The notes: generated from the letters alone by a model not told the origin. A stretch of DNA of 64,000 nt from Vibrio sp. STUT-A11 (GCF_026000435.1 NZ_AP026763.1:2294001-2358000); one strand, 5' to 3'; shown: positions 1 through 9,718, counted from the stretch's first letter. Program-made: numbers and translations.

Positions 1-2
1 AT

Positions 3-131
3 GCGAAAACCTCTTCTGAGGATCAGAGGAAGCATGACGACTTTGTCGCTCGCATGATGGAAAAAGGCTATACCGAGAAACAGGTTCGCCTACTTTCTGA
101 GTGGTACCTACGAGTACGTAAGTCATCCTAA
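3..131 (+). CDS. prkA: PrkA (YeaG) serine protein kinase, C-terminal end only
   Basis: This is the last 42 codons of a gene that enters from the left edge, ending in TAA at 129-131. The tail contains RMMEKGYTEKQVRLLSEWY and ends VRKSS, which matches the C-terminus of the YeaG/PrkA family of AAA-type serine kinases as I remember it. The two genes that follow, yeaH and ycgB, are the family's classic partners, so the context supports the call strongly. The kinase domain lies outside the window, so activity cannot be judged here. Confidence 0.85.
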   Translation, partial: AKTSSEDQRKHDDFVARMMEKGYTEKQVRLLSEWYLRVRKSS

Positions 132-180
132 CCAGTTATTGAGTTAGGTCGCTTGTGTGAAACATGAAGAGGGCTATTTC

Positions 181-1452
181 ATGGCGCAATTTATAGACCG
201 AAGGCTCAATGGCAAGAACAAGAGCGCTGTTAACAGACAGCGCTTCTTGAAGCGCCATAAAGAGCAAATCAAGGAGTCGGTAGCAGACGCAGTGAATCGA
301 CGCTCGATCACGAATACGGAAACGGGCGAAGACGTATCTATACCGCACAAAGACATCACAGAGCCGATTTTTCATCAGGGACAAGGTGGGTTACGTGAAC
401 GCGTGCACCCTGGTAATGATCAGTTCATTACTGGTGACAAAATCGAGCGGCCAAAGTCCGGAGGGCAAGGTAGCGGCTCTGGAGAAGGTAATGCAAGTCC
501 AGATGGCGAAGGTCAAGATGAATTTGTGTTCCAAATTTCGAAAGACGAGTATCTTGATATTCTGTTCGAAGATCTGGAGTTACCGAATTTAGAGAAAAAC
601 CAAATCGCGAAAATCACCGAGTGGAAAACACACCGAGCAGGTTTCCAGACCGCCGGTATTCCCTCCAATATCGCAATTGTACGTTCACTCCAACAATCTC
701 TGGCCCGAAGAACGGCCATGACAGCAGGTAAAAAACGTCTCCTCAAAGAGCTTGAGGATGAGCTCGCACGCATTAAGAATATGGAGCCAGCTCAACCGTT
801 TGAAGAGAGCCGTTTGAAGAAGGAGATTACCGAACTGCGTAAAAAAATCGACAGTGTTCCATTTATCGACACATTCGATTTACGTTTCAAAAACTACGAG
901 AAACGCCCAGTTCCATCTAGCCAAGCGGTGATGTTCTGCTTAATGGACGTATCTGGCTCGATGGATCAAGCAACCAAAGATATTGCTAAACGATTCTACG
1001 TCCTGCTTTATCTGTTCTTAACTCGTACTTATGAAAACGTGGAAGTGGTGTTTATTCGTCACCACACTCAGGCAAAAGAAGTGGACGAGCATGAGTTTTT
1101 CTACTCTCAGGAAACCGGTGGTACTATTGTATCCAGTGCTCTAAAACTCATGGATGAGATAATCAAGGCTCGTTACCCAATTGGACAGTGGAACATTTAT
1201 GCCGCGCAAGCATCCGATGGTGATAACTGGGCGGATGACTCACCGAGATGTCGTGACTTATTAGTGAATAAGTTACTGCCTAACTGTCAGTACTACTCAT
1301 ATATTGAGATCACACGTCGTTCTCACCAAACTTTGTGGCATGAGTATGAAAAACTCACTGAAGAGTTCCCGAACTTTGCGATGAAGAATATTCGCGCTGT
1401 GGAGGATATCTTCCCTGTCTTCCGTGAACTATTCCACAAAGAAACGGCGTAA
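181..1452 (+). CDS. yeaH: YeaH/YhbH family protein (DUF444, VWA-like)
   Basis: A 423-residue protein closely resembling E. coli YeaH (UPF0229). The N-terminus MAQFIDRRLNGKNKS is typical. A Gly/Ser-rich linker lies near residues 90-105. The central CLMDVSGSMD (about residue 258) is the MIDAS-like motif of a von Willebrand factor A fold, followed by YSQETGGTIVSSAL. An upstream in-frame ATG at 157 exists, but the conserved N-terminus begins at 181, with GAAGAGGG just before it. It lies 49 bp after prkA and is probably cotranscribed with it and ycgB as a stationary-phase or nutrient-stress operon. The biochemical role is unknown; the VWA fold suggests protein-protein interaction. Confidence 0.95.
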   Translation: MAQFIDRRLNGKNKSAVNRQRFLKRHKEQIKESVADAVNRRSITNTETGEDVSIPHKDITEPIFHQGQGGLRERVHPGNDQFITGDKIERPKSGGQGSGSGEGNASPDGEGQDEFVFQISKDEYLDILFEDLELPNLEKNQIAKITEWKTHRAGFQTAGIPSNIAIVRSLQQSLARRTAMTAGKKRLLKELEDELARIKNMEPAQPFEESRLKKEITELRKKIDSVPFIDTFDLRFKNYEKRPVPSSQAVMFCLMDVSGSMDQATKDIAKRFYVLLYLFLTRTYENVEVVFIRHHTQAKEVDEHEFFYSQETGGTIVSSALKLMDEIIKARYPIGQWNIYAAQASDGDNWADDSPRCRDLLVNKLLPNCQYYSYIEITRRSHQTLWHEYEKLTEEFPNFAMKNIRAVEDIFPVFRELFHKETA

Positions 1453-1463
1453 GGAGGCTAGCG

Positions 1464-3023
1464 ATGAGTACCGCAACGAAAAACCTCTCCGGTGAAGCTC
1501 CAAAAAAGCGCAGTAGCAAAATGCTACCAGACGGTCCCGATTGGACCTTTGAGCTGCTGGAGCGATACCATAAAGAGATAAAACGTGTCGCTGAGCATTA
1601 TCGCCTCGACACTTACCCAAACCAAATTGAGGTCATCACGTCAGAACAAATGATGGATGCTTACTCAAGTATTGGTATGCCGATAAATTATAACCATTGG
1701 TCGTTCGGTAAGAAGTTCATTCAAACGGAGCAAAACTACAAACACGGCCAAATGGGGTTAGCTTATGAGATAGTCATTAATTCCAACCCTTGTATCGCTT
1801 ACCTCATGGAAGAGAACACCGTGACTATGCAGGCACTCGTCATGGCGCACGCCTGTTACGGCCACAACTCGTTCTTTAAAGGTAACTATCTTTTCCAGAC
1901 GTGGACAGACGCAAGTTCTATCATTGACTACTTGTTGTTCGCGAAAAAATACCTGGCAGAGTGTGAGGAGCGCTATGGCGTTCTGGAGGTTGAAAAACTT
2001 CTCGACTCTTGCCATGCACTGATGAACTTTGGTGTTGATCGTTACAAACGACCAGAAAAAATCTCAATCACAGAAGAAAAAGCACGCCAGGAAGAGCGCG
2101 AAGCTTACCTGCAATCACAAATCAATGACCTATGGCGCACGGTACCTAGAGCGAAAACCAAAGAAGAGGATATGGTAGAGCGCTTCCCAAGTGAACCACA
2201 GGAAAACTTACTGTACTTCTTTGAGAAACATGCACCGCTACTCGAGCCATGGCAGCGCGAAGTTATCCGTATTGTGCGTAAAATAAGCCAATACTTCTAC
2301 CCACAAAAGCAAACTCAGGTAATGAACGAAGGTTGGGCAACGTTCTGGCATTACACCATTCTTAACCATCTTTACGATGAAGGTTTGGTGTCTGAAAAGT
2401 TCATCCTAGAGTTCTTACACAGCCACACAAGCGTGGTGGCACAGCCAGCGTATAACAGCCCTTACTTTAGTGGCATTAACCCTTATGCGCTCGGATTTGC
2501 CATGTTCCGCGACATCAAACGTATCTGTGAAGAGCCAACCGATGAAGATAAGGAATGGTTCCCAGATTTAGCCGGAACCGACTGGCTAGACGCAGTGCAC
2601 TTTGCAATGCATAACTTCAAAGATGAAAGTTTTATCAGCCAATACCTGTCACCTAAATTGATACGTGACTTTAAACTGTTCGCTATCAAAGATGATGACC
2701 ATAAAAACTTCATCGAAATATCAGCGATTCATGATGAGAGCGGTTATAAGAGCATAAGAGAGAAGCTCGCGGCGCAATATAACCTATCCAACCTGGAGCC
2801 AAATATTCAGGTGTTTAATGTTGATGTTCGTGGTGACCGTTCACTCACGCTCCAATACGTTCCTCACAATCGCATCCCGCTGGATGACAGTTATGAAGAA
2901 GTACTAAAGCACGTTTATCGTATTTGGGGCTTCGATGTAGTTCTGCAAGAAGTGAAAGATACGGGTCATAGGGAGACGCTGGCGACATGCCCTAAACGTA
3001 ATCAATATGACAACAATATTTAA
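1464..3023 (+). CDS. ycgB: SpoVR family protein YcgB
   Basis: A 519-residue cytoplasmic protein of the SpoVR/YcgB family (usually about 510 residues). Recognisable stretches are LPDGPDWTFELLERYH near residue 22, the His-rich HACYGHNSFFKGN near residue 129, and QVMNEGWATFWHY near residue 287. A strong Shine-Dalgarno sequence, AAGGAGG, precedes the ATG. It starts 11 bp after yeaH, so prkA-yeaH-ycgB form one operon. SpoVR was named for a sporulation defect in Bacillus; in non-sporulating proteobacteria the function is unresolved, and genetic links to the PrkA kinase are known. The conserved HxxxH/NEGWA pattern resembles a metal-binding arrangement, but this is inference. Confidence 0.93.
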   Translation: MSTATKNLSGEAPKKRSSKMLPDGPDWTFELLERYHKEIKRVAEHYRLDTYPNQIEVITSEQMMDAYSSIGMPINYNHWSFGKKFIQTEQNYKHGQMGLAYEIVINSNPCIAYLMEENTVTMQALVMAHACYGHNSFFKGNYLFQTWTDASSIIDYLLFAKKYLAECEERYGVLEVEKLLDSCHALMNFGVDRYKRPEKISITEEKARQEEREAYLQSQINDLWRTVPRAKTKEEDMVERFPSEPQENLLYFFEKHAPLLEPWQREVIRIVRKISQYFYPQKQTQVMNEGWATFWHYTILNHLYDEGLVSEKFILEFLHSHTSVVAQPAYNSPYFSGINPYALGFAMFRDIKRICEEPTDEDKEWFPDLAGTDWLDAVHFAMHNFKDESFISQYLSPKLIRDFKLFAIKDDDHKNFIEISAIHDESGYKSIREKLAAQYNLSNLEPNIQVFNVDVRGDRSLTLQYVPHNRIPLDDSYEEVLKHVYRIWGFDVVLQEVKDTGHRETLATCPKRNQYDNNI

Positions 3024-3051
3024 CCCATCCCTGATTAAATACCCCAAAAGT

Positions 3052-3078
3052 AAAAGGCTCCAAGATTGGAGCCTTTTT
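3052..3078. terminator. bidirectional terminator between ycgB and kdsB
   Basis: An AAGGCTCC / GGAGCCTT stem with a 6-nt loop has an A-tract before it and a T-tract after it. It lies between the convergent stops of ycgB (3023) and kdsB (3100) and can serve both strands. Confidence 0.85.
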
Positions 3079-3099
3079 ATTTCACTGAATCTGTAGAGG

Positions 3100-3858
3100 T
3101 TACTTCGCTTCGTTAGCAACTATCGCTCTTACGGTGTCTAAGTCTTCTTGAGTATCAACGCCTGCTGCTGGTGCTTCCTTGGCGACGGCAACATGAATTT
3201 TCTCGCCATACCAAAGTACGCGAAGCTGCTCAAGGCATTCAATTTGCTCGAGCGCACTTGGTGCCCAGTTGATGTAAGTATTAATGAAACCTGCACGGTA
3301 AGCATAAATACCAATATGGCGCATCAAAGAATTAGCAATGGTTTTATCTTGCTTGGCAAAATTGTCACGATCCCATGGAATCGTTGCCCGGCTAAAGTAC
3401 ATGGCATAACTACGTGAGTCTGCCACCACTTTGACTGCATTTGGGTTGAAGACTTCATCTTCCGAGTCAATTTCAACGGCCAACGTTGCCATTGGAGCAT
3501 CACAAGCTGCGAGATTATCGGCAACCTGACGAATGATTGATGGTGGGATTAATGGCTCATCACCTTGCACATTAACAATAATGTGATCAGCAGGAATCGC
3601 CATTTTCTCAACCACTTCAGCCAAACGTTCAGTGCCTGACTCATGGTTTGGTGACGTCATGCAGACTTTTCCACCAAACTGCTCTACTGCTGCAGAAACA
3701 CGCTCATCATCGGTTGCAATGATGACATCTTCAGCACCGGCTTGCATGGCTTGTTCGTAAACCCACTGAACCATAGGTTTACCACCAATATCAGCCAATG
3801 GCTTGCCCGGTAAGCGACTTGAGGAGTAGCGAGCAGGAATAACGACAGTAAAAGACAT
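3100..3858 (-). CDS. kdsB: 3-deoxy-manno-octulosonate cytidylyltransferase (CMP-Kdo synthetase)
   Basis: A 252-residue cytoplasmic enzyme that activates Kdo with CTP to give CMP-Kdo for the lipopolysaccharide inner core. The N-terminal nucleotide-binding signature IPARYSSSRLPGKPL (residues 7-21) and NVQGDEPLIP (about residue 96) are diagnostic, and the length matches the family. The ATG overlaps the stop of the upstream ycaR by one base (TAATG), which indicates translational coupling. It is the last gene of the comEC-msbA-lpxK-ycaR-kdsB operon. Confidence 0.97.
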   Translation of the reverse strand: MSFTVVIPARYSSSRLPGKPLADIGGKPMVQWVYEQAMQAGAEDVIIATDDERVSAAVEQFGGKVCMTSPNHESGTERLAEVVEKMAIPADHIIVNVQGDEPLIPPSIIRQVADNLAACDAPMATLAVEIDSEDEVFNPNAVKVVADSRSYAMYFSRATIPWDRDNFAKQDKTIANSLMRHIGIYAYRAGFINTYINWAPSALEQIECLEQLRVLWYGEKIHVAVAKEAPAAGVDTQEDLDTVRAIVANEAK

Positions 3859-4037
3859 TAACGCCCCTCGTCCATGCTCATGGTTCTCGCTTCCGGTTCA
3901 AGCAGAACAGGAATACCCTCTTTAATCGGATAAGCAAGACGATCCAATTTGCAGATCAACTCTTGATTATCTTTATCGTACGTCAGCTTACCTTTGCACA
4001 CAGGGCAAGCTACAATCTCAAGCAGACGGTGATCCAT
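3858..4037 (-). CDS. ycaR: Trm112-family small protein YcaR
   Basis: A 59-residue protein, easily missed because of its size. It begins MDHRLLEIVACPVCKGKL and continues through a PIKEGIPVLL segment to end SMDEGR, the pattern of the YcaR/Trm112 family. One CxxC pair (Cys11, Cys14) is kept. The start overlaps the end of lpxK by 20 bp and its stop overlaps the kdsB start by one base, the same lpxK-ycaR-kdsB order as in E. coli. Eukaryotic Trm112 activates methyltransferases; the bacterial role is not established. Confidence 0.93.
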   Translation of the reverse strand: MDHRLLEIVACPVCKGKLTYDKDNQELICKLDRLAYPIKEGIPVLLEPEARTMSMDEGR

Positions 4038-5025
4038 AAGTCGCTTTAACCTCTTTTATTCTATTTAAAATTCGCTCTGCATCGCTAGTTTCAAACTGCG
4101 CAGATACAGGCAGATACCACCAATTATTTTGCGCGTATTCACGACACTTAACGGCGTCTTTCTCTGTCATGATCACATTCGCTCCTTGCTGAGCCAATGT
4201 CTCTAATTCTTGCTGGTCAAAGTCTTGATGGTCTGCAAACCCTTTGGTGACTTTGACGTCAGCATTCATGTCACTCAAGGTATTAAAAAAGCGCGGAGGG
4301 TGTCCAATACCTGCAAACGCCACCAGGTCGTTTAACTCTGAGACTTCAACTTGCTGTTTCGTCTTCAGGTTAATCGCCTTCTCCGGTGCCAGTGACATCG
4401 CAATTTCACCTTGGTGAGCCTGACCGCCATTCGTGATCACGAAGTCCACTTCATTCAGTCTTTCGACCTTTTCTCGCAAAGGTCCTAAAGGTATCAGGCT
4501 TTCATTACCAAAGCGTCGATTGCCGTCAACGATCACCAACTCAATGTCTCTCGCCAATGCGTAATGTTGAAGACCATCATCCGTAATCACGATATCAACA
4601 CCTGTGTCCAACAACGCTTTAACCGCATTCGCTCGCACCGGGTCAACTGCAACGGGTGCACCTGTGCGATTATAAATAAGTTTGGGCTCATCACCGCAGT
4701 ATTTCGCCGGAGTGTCCGCATCTAAAACAAGTGGATATTGGGGGGCTTTGGCACCATAGCCACGAGAAACAACGCCAGGTTTATAGCCAAGATGTTGTAA
4801 TTGCTCCACTAGCCAGACCACAACCGGGGTTTTGCCATTCCCACCAGCGGTGATATTTCCCACAACGACAACTGGCACAGGAGATTGATACGCCTGCTTG
4901 TTACCCTTCAGATACTGTTTGCGCTTCAACTGACTGATTGCACCAAACAACAAACTCAGTGGCCACAAAAGCGGCCACAGGAGAGTTTTGAGCGGGTGGT
5001 TTTCAAACCAGATTTTTTCAATCAC
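4018..5025 (-). CDS. lpxK: tetraacyldisaccharide 4'-kinase
   Basis: A 335-residue inner-membrane-associated kinase that phosphorylates the 4' position of the lipid A disaccharide, giving lipid IVA. A hydrophobic N-terminal segment (residues about 12-32, rich in Leu and Trp) anchors it. The P-loop GNITAGGNGKT lies at residues 56-66 and TDDGLQHY lies near residue 147, both typical of LpxK. It starts 3 bp after msbA stops, so kinase and lipid A exporter are coexpressed. Confidence 0.97.
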   Translation of the reverse strand: MIEKIWFENHPLKTLLWPLLWPLSLLFGAISQLKRKQYLKGNKQAYQSPVPVVVVGNITAGGNGKTPVVVWLVEQLQHLGYKPGVVSRGYGAKAPQYPLVLDADTPAKYCGDEPKLIYNRTGAPVAVDPVRANAVKALLDTGVDIVITDDGLQHYALARDIELVIVDGNRRFGNESLIPLGPLREKVERLNEVDFVITNGGQAHQGEIAMSLAPEKAINLKTKQQVEVSELNDLVAFAGIGHPPRFFNTLSDMNADVKVTKGFADHQDFDQQELETLAQQGANVIMTEKDAVKCREYAQNNWWYLPVSAQFETSDAERILNRIKEVKATYGSPSA

Positions 5026-5028
5026 AAC

Positions 5029-6777
5029 TTAACCGCCAAACTGGATTCGGTGCAATTGAGCATACGCGCCATCTTTTGCAATCAGATCAGCATGGGTGCC
5101 ACGCTCGACAATCGCACCGTCATCGACAACCAAAATTTCATCGGCTTTTTCAATCGTCGAGAGTCGGTGAGCAATCACCAGCACGGTCTTATCTTTTTGC
5201 AGCTCATCTAAAGCAGCCTGAATAGCGCGCTCAGATTCGGTATCCAATGCCGACGTTGCTTCATCCAAAATCAATACTGGCGCATCACGCAATAACGCAC
5301 GAGCAATAGCAATTCGCTGGCGCTGGCCACCAGAAAGGCTCGCGCCATTCTCGCCAATCATCGTATCGAGGCCGTTGTCCATTTTGCTGACAAACTCCAT
5401 CGCATGCGCAAGTTCAGCGGCTTTCTCAATATCACTGCGCTGGAAGTTATCTTCGGTAGCGTAGGCAATATTGTTCGCGATCGTATCGTTAAACAAGTGG
5501 ACATTCTGCGAAACCAAAGCGAATTGCTCACGCAGGTTTCTCAGCTCGTATTCACGGATATCGTGGCCATCAAGCTCAATCGCACCACTGTCCACATCGT
5601 AAAAACGATTGAACAAGTTTGCGATGGTACTCTTACCAGACCCCGAGCGCCCCACCAGAGCGACCGTCTTACCGCGAGGAATATCAAAGCTAACATGTTC
5701 AAGTGCTGGCTTCTCCGCGCCCTCATAACTGAAGGTGACATCTTTCACACAGATATCACCGTTTGCGCGATCAACTTTGTGCTTACCTTCATTCTTCTCA
5801 GGTTCAAGATCGATAAGAGCAAATAAGGTTTGGCTGGCTGCCATACCGCGTTGGAACTGAGAGGTCACGTTAGTCAGTGCTTTAAGCGGGCGCATCAGAC
5901 CAAACATCGCAGAGAATACGACCGTGAAAGTACCCGGAGTTAGTTGCTCTTTAATTGAGTCAATACTCGCCAGATACAGGACCGCTACAATAGCGACAGA
6001 AGCAATCATCTGGATGATAGGGTTCGCCGCCGCCTGAGCAGTCACCAGTTTCATGCTTTGCTGACGCATCTGGTTGCTGACTTTTTCGAAGCGTTGACGT
6101 TCGATATCCTGACCGCCATAGCTCAGTACCACTTTGTGTCCCTTCAGCATTTGTTCTGCTGAAGCTGTCACATTACCCATCATGGTCTGCATGTTTTTGG
6201 AGATTTTTCTAAAGCGTTTGGAGACAACGCCAATCCCCCAAGCAACAACAGGTGCCACCGCAAAAAGAACCAATGAAAGCTGCCAGCTGTTGTAAAACAT
6301 CAGTACCAGCAAACCAATAATACTTGCCCCTTCGCGCACAATGCTCACCAGCGCTCGGCTGGTAGCAGCAGAGACCTGTTCTGAATCATAAGTGATACGA
6401 GACAGCAGGTTCCCGGTCTTTTCTTTATCAAAGTAAGACACTGGCATATGCATGAAGTGGTTAAAAACCATACGACGAATCTGCATGACTACGTTGCCAG
6501 AAACCCAACTCAAGCAATATGTGGAGACAAAACCACTGGTACCACGAATAAACATCATGACGAAAATGATCAATGGCAGTGTACGTAGGAAATCGGAGTC
6601 TGCGCTGCCAAAACCTTCATCGAGCAAAGGTTTGAGTAAGGAGATCATATAGGTATCTGAGACAGCATTAATAACTAATGCAATGATAGCAACGATAAGA
6701 CCTGCTTTATAAAGGCGAATATATAACCATAGACGCTTAAACGTTTGCCAGGTCGTTTCATCAGTATTTATCGACAT
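5029..6777 (-). CDS. msbA: lipid A export ATP-binding/permease protein MsbA
   Basis: A 582-residue ABC half-transporter, the same length as E. coli MsbA, that flips core-lipid A across the inner membrane as a homodimer. Six transmembrane helices occupy roughly residues 20-310. The nucleotide-binding domain carries Walker A GRSGSGKST (about 375-385), the ABC signature LSGGQRQRIAIARALL (about 480) and Walker B ILDEATSALD (about 505). It lies 22 bp downstream of comEC and directly upstream of lpxK. Confidence 0.98.
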   Translation of the reverse strand: MSINTDETTWQTFKRLWLYIRLYKAGLIVAIIALVINAVSDTYMISLLKPLLDEGFGSADSDFLRTLPLIIFVMMFIRGTSGFVSTYCLSWVSGNVVMQIRRMVFNHFMHMPVSYFDKEKTGNLLSRITYDSEQVSAATSRALVSIVREGASIIGLLVLMFYNSWQLSLVLFAVAPVVAWGIGVVSKRFRKISKNMQTMMGNVTASAEQMLKGHKVVLSYGGQDIERQRFEKVSNQMRQQSMKLVTAQAAANPIIQMIASVAIVAVLYLASIDSIKEQLTPGTFTVVFSAMFGLMRPLKALTNVTSQFQRGMAASQTLFALIDLEPEKNEGKHKVDRANGDICVKDVTFSYEGAEKPALEHVSFDIPRGKTVALVGRSGSGKSTIANLFNRFYDVDSGAIELDGHDIREYELRNLREQFALVSQNVHLFNDTIANNIAYATEDNFQRSDIEKAAELAHAMEFVSKMDNGLDTMIGENGASLSGGQRQRIAIARALLRDAPVLILDEATSALDTESERAIQAALDELQKDKTVLVIAHRLSTIEKADEILVVDDGAIVERGTHADLIAKDGAYAQLHRIQFGG

Positions 6778-6799
6778 AGAAGTGCTTTATTTTCTTACA

Positions 6800-9067
6800 T
6801 TAAGACTCGTATTCTACCCCCTTACGCACCATCTGCCTATACCATGGTTCAAATGTATCACTACGTTTCTTTTCAAAATCCCACTTATCTTTCTTCACCC
6901 GAATCGTTATTTGCCCGCTATCCCCGGTATCAAGCCATAAAGCACCCGCATTGCGGTAAGATGTCACTACCGTCTCCGCAGGCATTCCCCACTGATTATT
7001 TTTCGCCAGTGACGCTATCGCTAAGATCGGGTCGACAGCATTAATAAAGCGCGGGTTCGAGGAAGTTTTACTGCCGTGGTGTGGTACGAGCATCACATCA
7101 CTGCGCAGCTTTTCAGGATCCCGGAGAAGTATCCACTCACTGATAGACTCAATATCGCCTGTAAAAAGCATAGAAAAATCAGAGTCCGGGTCTCTGAGTC
7201 TAAAAACACACGAGTGAGGGTTGTACGCTCGTGTGACAATTTTAGGTGGCCAAAGCACCTCGATATCGAGTTGTTGCCACTCCCAGTTATCACCATTCAC
7301 ACAGGGTTGATAACCATCAAAATGTTGACTGCTGCGCATATTAGTTGGAGAGAACTCCGTCTCAATCACACTTCGGCCTCCCGCATGGTCATTGTCCCAA
7401 TGGCTGAGAATAATGCTATCCACCAACTCGAATCCCCTGCTATGAAGTATTGGAACAATCACCTGCTCCGCCATGCTACCACCCGGCCAAGATTTACCTG
7501 TGTCGTAGAGCAGAACTCTTCCATCTTTTTCAATCATCACAGCTAAACCATGACCGACATCGAGCACGTCAATGCGCCAACTTGCACTTTTTCGCCCAGT
7601 CAATCCGGTGACAATGATGGTAATGACAACAAGTAGCAGCCAGCCCTGCCATAACAAAAACCGCTTCAGAACCAAGCACGCACACAAAAGAGAAAACATC
7701 CACATGAGATCTATCGACAGTGGCTGCCACGAACCAAGGGCAAACTGAAGAGATTCACTTAATGGCCACAAAGAAAGATCCATCCATTGCCAGACAAACT
7801 CCGATAATGCGGGTACCAATAAAGAAACTGATAGCGCGATGAATATCAGAGGAACAACAACAAACCCAAACCATGGAATAAAGATAAAGTTATACGCGAT
7901 TGCTAATAGGCTTACGCCCGAGAAGAAATAGCCACTTATAGGGAGCACGAACAAGCTCAAGGCGATCTGAGTAATAAACAAGGTTCGCAGTTTTCCCAGC
8001 CAAGTGCTGCTATTGAGCCGCACAAGGTTGATGACTAAGAGCACCGCGCCAACAGAGAGGTACGAGAGCCAGAAACTCATACTAAAAGAAGCAAAAGGTT
8101 GGATAAACAGCTGAAAAGCAACTGCGAGTAATAGCACTCTCCAGGTACTCCAGTGAACCAGAGAAATTTTTAAAACGACATAAATCACACAAACTGAAGC
8201 AGCGCGAGTAGTTGGTAGAGAGAAATCGGCAAGCCAGGCATAACATAAAGCAACAGCTAACCCCATAATGGAAGGCATTGCTTGATAACGTGGCAAAGCG
8301 AAACGAACACTTCCACCGAGCAATAACCCAAAACTAAAAGCCATTCCGATATGCAACCCAGAAATAGAGACAAGATGCAATAACCCACTGTCTCTCAGCC
8401 CTTGCCAATCATCGTCAGAAAGCCAGTTGCGATCAGCAAAAACCAATGCGCTAATCAATGGAAAGTGGTCCAGCTCGGATATATCCTCCGTTACCCGACT
8501 AACTATCTTCTGACGCACAGAGCTGCTGGTTCGAATGATCCAATGGGCATCACCAGACACAATGGCTCTGGCTAAAATACCTTTTCCCATTGCCTGCTTT
8601 TCAGCGTCGAATCCCGCTTCATTACGTAGTCCAATAATGGGTTTTACCAGCGCCGTCGTCGTAAACTCACTGTTAACGGGTATAGCAAAGTAGGTGATAA
8701 AACGGACTTTAGGTTTAAGAAAAGGTAGCAGACGTTGATCATTAACTTGTTTTATCGTCACGATACCTTCATATCCATGACTTATTTGATTAAAAGAGCT
8801 GTCAACTTTGCCAATTATGGTACTATTCTCCCCTACATTAAAAAGGGCTTGTCGCTGATACTCCAAAACATTGCCGTGGATGATGACTACCATTAAGCCC
8901 CAAATTACGCCTATGCTGATTAAGCCACGACGTAATTTAATTATTGAACCAGTGGTAATTATTCCCAGCAGTAACCAGCGCCAATCTGGCATTGTCGGCC
9001 ACCATGCCGACGATATAACGCTTGCTACAAATAACACCAAGGTCCAACTTTTTTCTGAGAGAGTCAT
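6800..9067 (-). CDS. comEC: ComEC/Rec2 DNA internalization protein
   Basis: A 755-residue polytopic inner-membrane protein that passes transforming single-stranded DNA into the cytoplasm during natural competence. N-terminal membrane helices are followed by a soluble domain, then the Competence membrane core (HLVSISGLHIGMAFSFG near residue 230). The C-terminal metallo-beta-lactamase domain carries DVLDVGHG (about 515) and SHWDNDHAGG (about 560). It heads the operon containing msbA-lpxK. In Vibrio, competence is chitin-induced, but no TfoX-type site is evident here. The start lies only 8 bp from the divergent DUF2062 gene. Confidence 0.95.
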   Translation of the reverse strand: MTLSEKSWTLVLFVASVISSAWWPTMPDWRWLLLGIITTGSIIKLRRGLISIGVIWGLMVVIIHGNVLEYQRQALFNVGENSTIIGKVDSSFNQISHGYEGIVTIKQVNDQRLLPFLKPKVRFITYFAIPVNSEFTTTALVKPIIGLRNEAGFDAEKQAMGKGILARAIVSGDAHWIIRTSSSVRQKIVSRVTEDISELDHFPLISALVFADRNWLSDDDWQGLRDSGLLHLVSISGLHIGMAFSFGLLLGGSVRFALPRYQAMPSIMGLAVALCYAWLADFSLPTTRAASVCVIYVVLKISLVHWSTWRVLLLAVAFQLFIQPFASFSMSFWLSYLSVGAVLLVINLVRLNSSTWLGKLRTLFITQIALSLFVLPISGYFFSGVSLLAIAYNFIFIPWFGFVVVPLIFIALSVSLLVPALSEFVWQWMDLSLWPLSESLQFALGSWQPLSIDLMWMFSLLCACLVLKRFLLWQGWLLLVVITIIVTGLTGRKSASWRIDVLDVGHGLAVMIEKDGRVLLYDTGKSWPGGSMAEQVIVPILHSRGFELVDSIILSHWDNDHAGGRSVIETEFSPTNMRSSQHFDGYQPCVNGDNWEWQQLDIEVLWPPKIVTRAYNPHSCVFRLRDPDSDFSMLFTGDIESISEWILLRDPEKLRSDVMLVPHHGSKTSSNPRFINAVDPILAIASLAKNNQWGMPAETVVTSYRNAGALWLDTGDSGQITIRVKKDKWDFEKKRSDTFEPWYRQMVRKGVEYES

Positions 9068-9075
9068 GCAGTCCT

Positions 9076-9585
9076 ATGCCTAGAAAGCTGATAAAACGCT
9101 TCATGCCTGATCACGAGTTGATCAAACGCCAAAAAGCATTAAAAGTCTTCGGCAATGTGTTATACAACCCGAACCTTTGGTGCCTTAATCGTCGCTCAGC
9201 GTCTGGCGCGTTTGCTGTTGGTCTATTTATGGCGTTTGTACCGCTTCCTAGTCAAATGATCATGGCAGCAGGTTTAGCCATTTTATTGGGTGTCAACTTA
9301 CCTCTCTCTGTTGCTCTCGTTTGGGTCAGCAACCCGATTACTATGCCGGTTTTGTTCTACTTCGCATACAAGGTAGGCGCATGGGCCATGCATGTCCCTC
9401 CTCAACCATTCCACTTTGAACTGTCGTGGGAGTTTATCATGCAGCAAATGCACACCATCGGTCCTCCTTTCGTGCTCGGATGCATGATGTGCGGCGTAGT
9501 CTCAGCCATCATCGGCTACTTTGGCATTCGCGGAGTGTGGCGCTACTCAGTGGCTCGTAGCTGGAATAAACGTAAAGTAAGATAA
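9076..9585 (+). CDS. DUF2062 domain membrane protein
   Basis: A 169-residue protein starting MPRKLIKRFMPDHE, the usual N-terminus of DUF2062 proteins. It has a basic N-terminal region, then RRSASGAFAVGLFMAFVP and hydrophobic segments near residues 48-65, 68-95 and 125-160, so it is probably an integral inner-membrane protein. An in-frame ATG at 9022 would extend it inside comEC on the other strand and does not look conserved, so I chose 9076. Function is unknown. It faces comEC head to head with 8 bp between start codons, so each promoter must lie inside the other gene. Confidence 0.85.
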   Translation: MPRKLIKRFMPDHELIKRQKALKVFGNVLYNPNLWCLNRRSASGAFAVGLFMAFVPLPSQMIMAAGLAILLGVNLPLSVALVWVSNPITMPVLFYFAYKVGAWAMHVPPQPFHFELSWEFIMQQMHTIGPPFVLGCMMCGVVSAIIGYFGIRGVWRYSVARSWNKRKVR

Positions 9586-9690
9586 ATCGTCGGTGCAAAA
9601 AATTCAGCACTCCGATTATCCGATGAGGGGCAAATAACGCTTAATCTGCAACGTAACGTTAATCGGGTATGACAAACTGATACCACATAC

Positions 9691-9718
9691 ACAAAAGGAC
9701 CGAAATCGGTCCTTTTGT
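9691..9718. terminator. bidirectional terminator
   Basis: A near-perfect hairpin, ACAAAAGGACCGA / TCGGTCCTTTTGT, with a 2-nt centre. It lies between the convergent DUF2062 gene and lolE, with A- and T-rich arms suited to both directions. Confidence 0.85.

Noticed and set aside
5404..5826. 140-codon open frame opposite msbA
   Set aside because: Antisense shadow of a strongly conserved gene, with no ribosome site or recognisable protein.
7076..7546. 156-codon open frame opposite comEC
   Set aside because: Shadow of the metallo-beta-lactamase domain; nothing recognisable.
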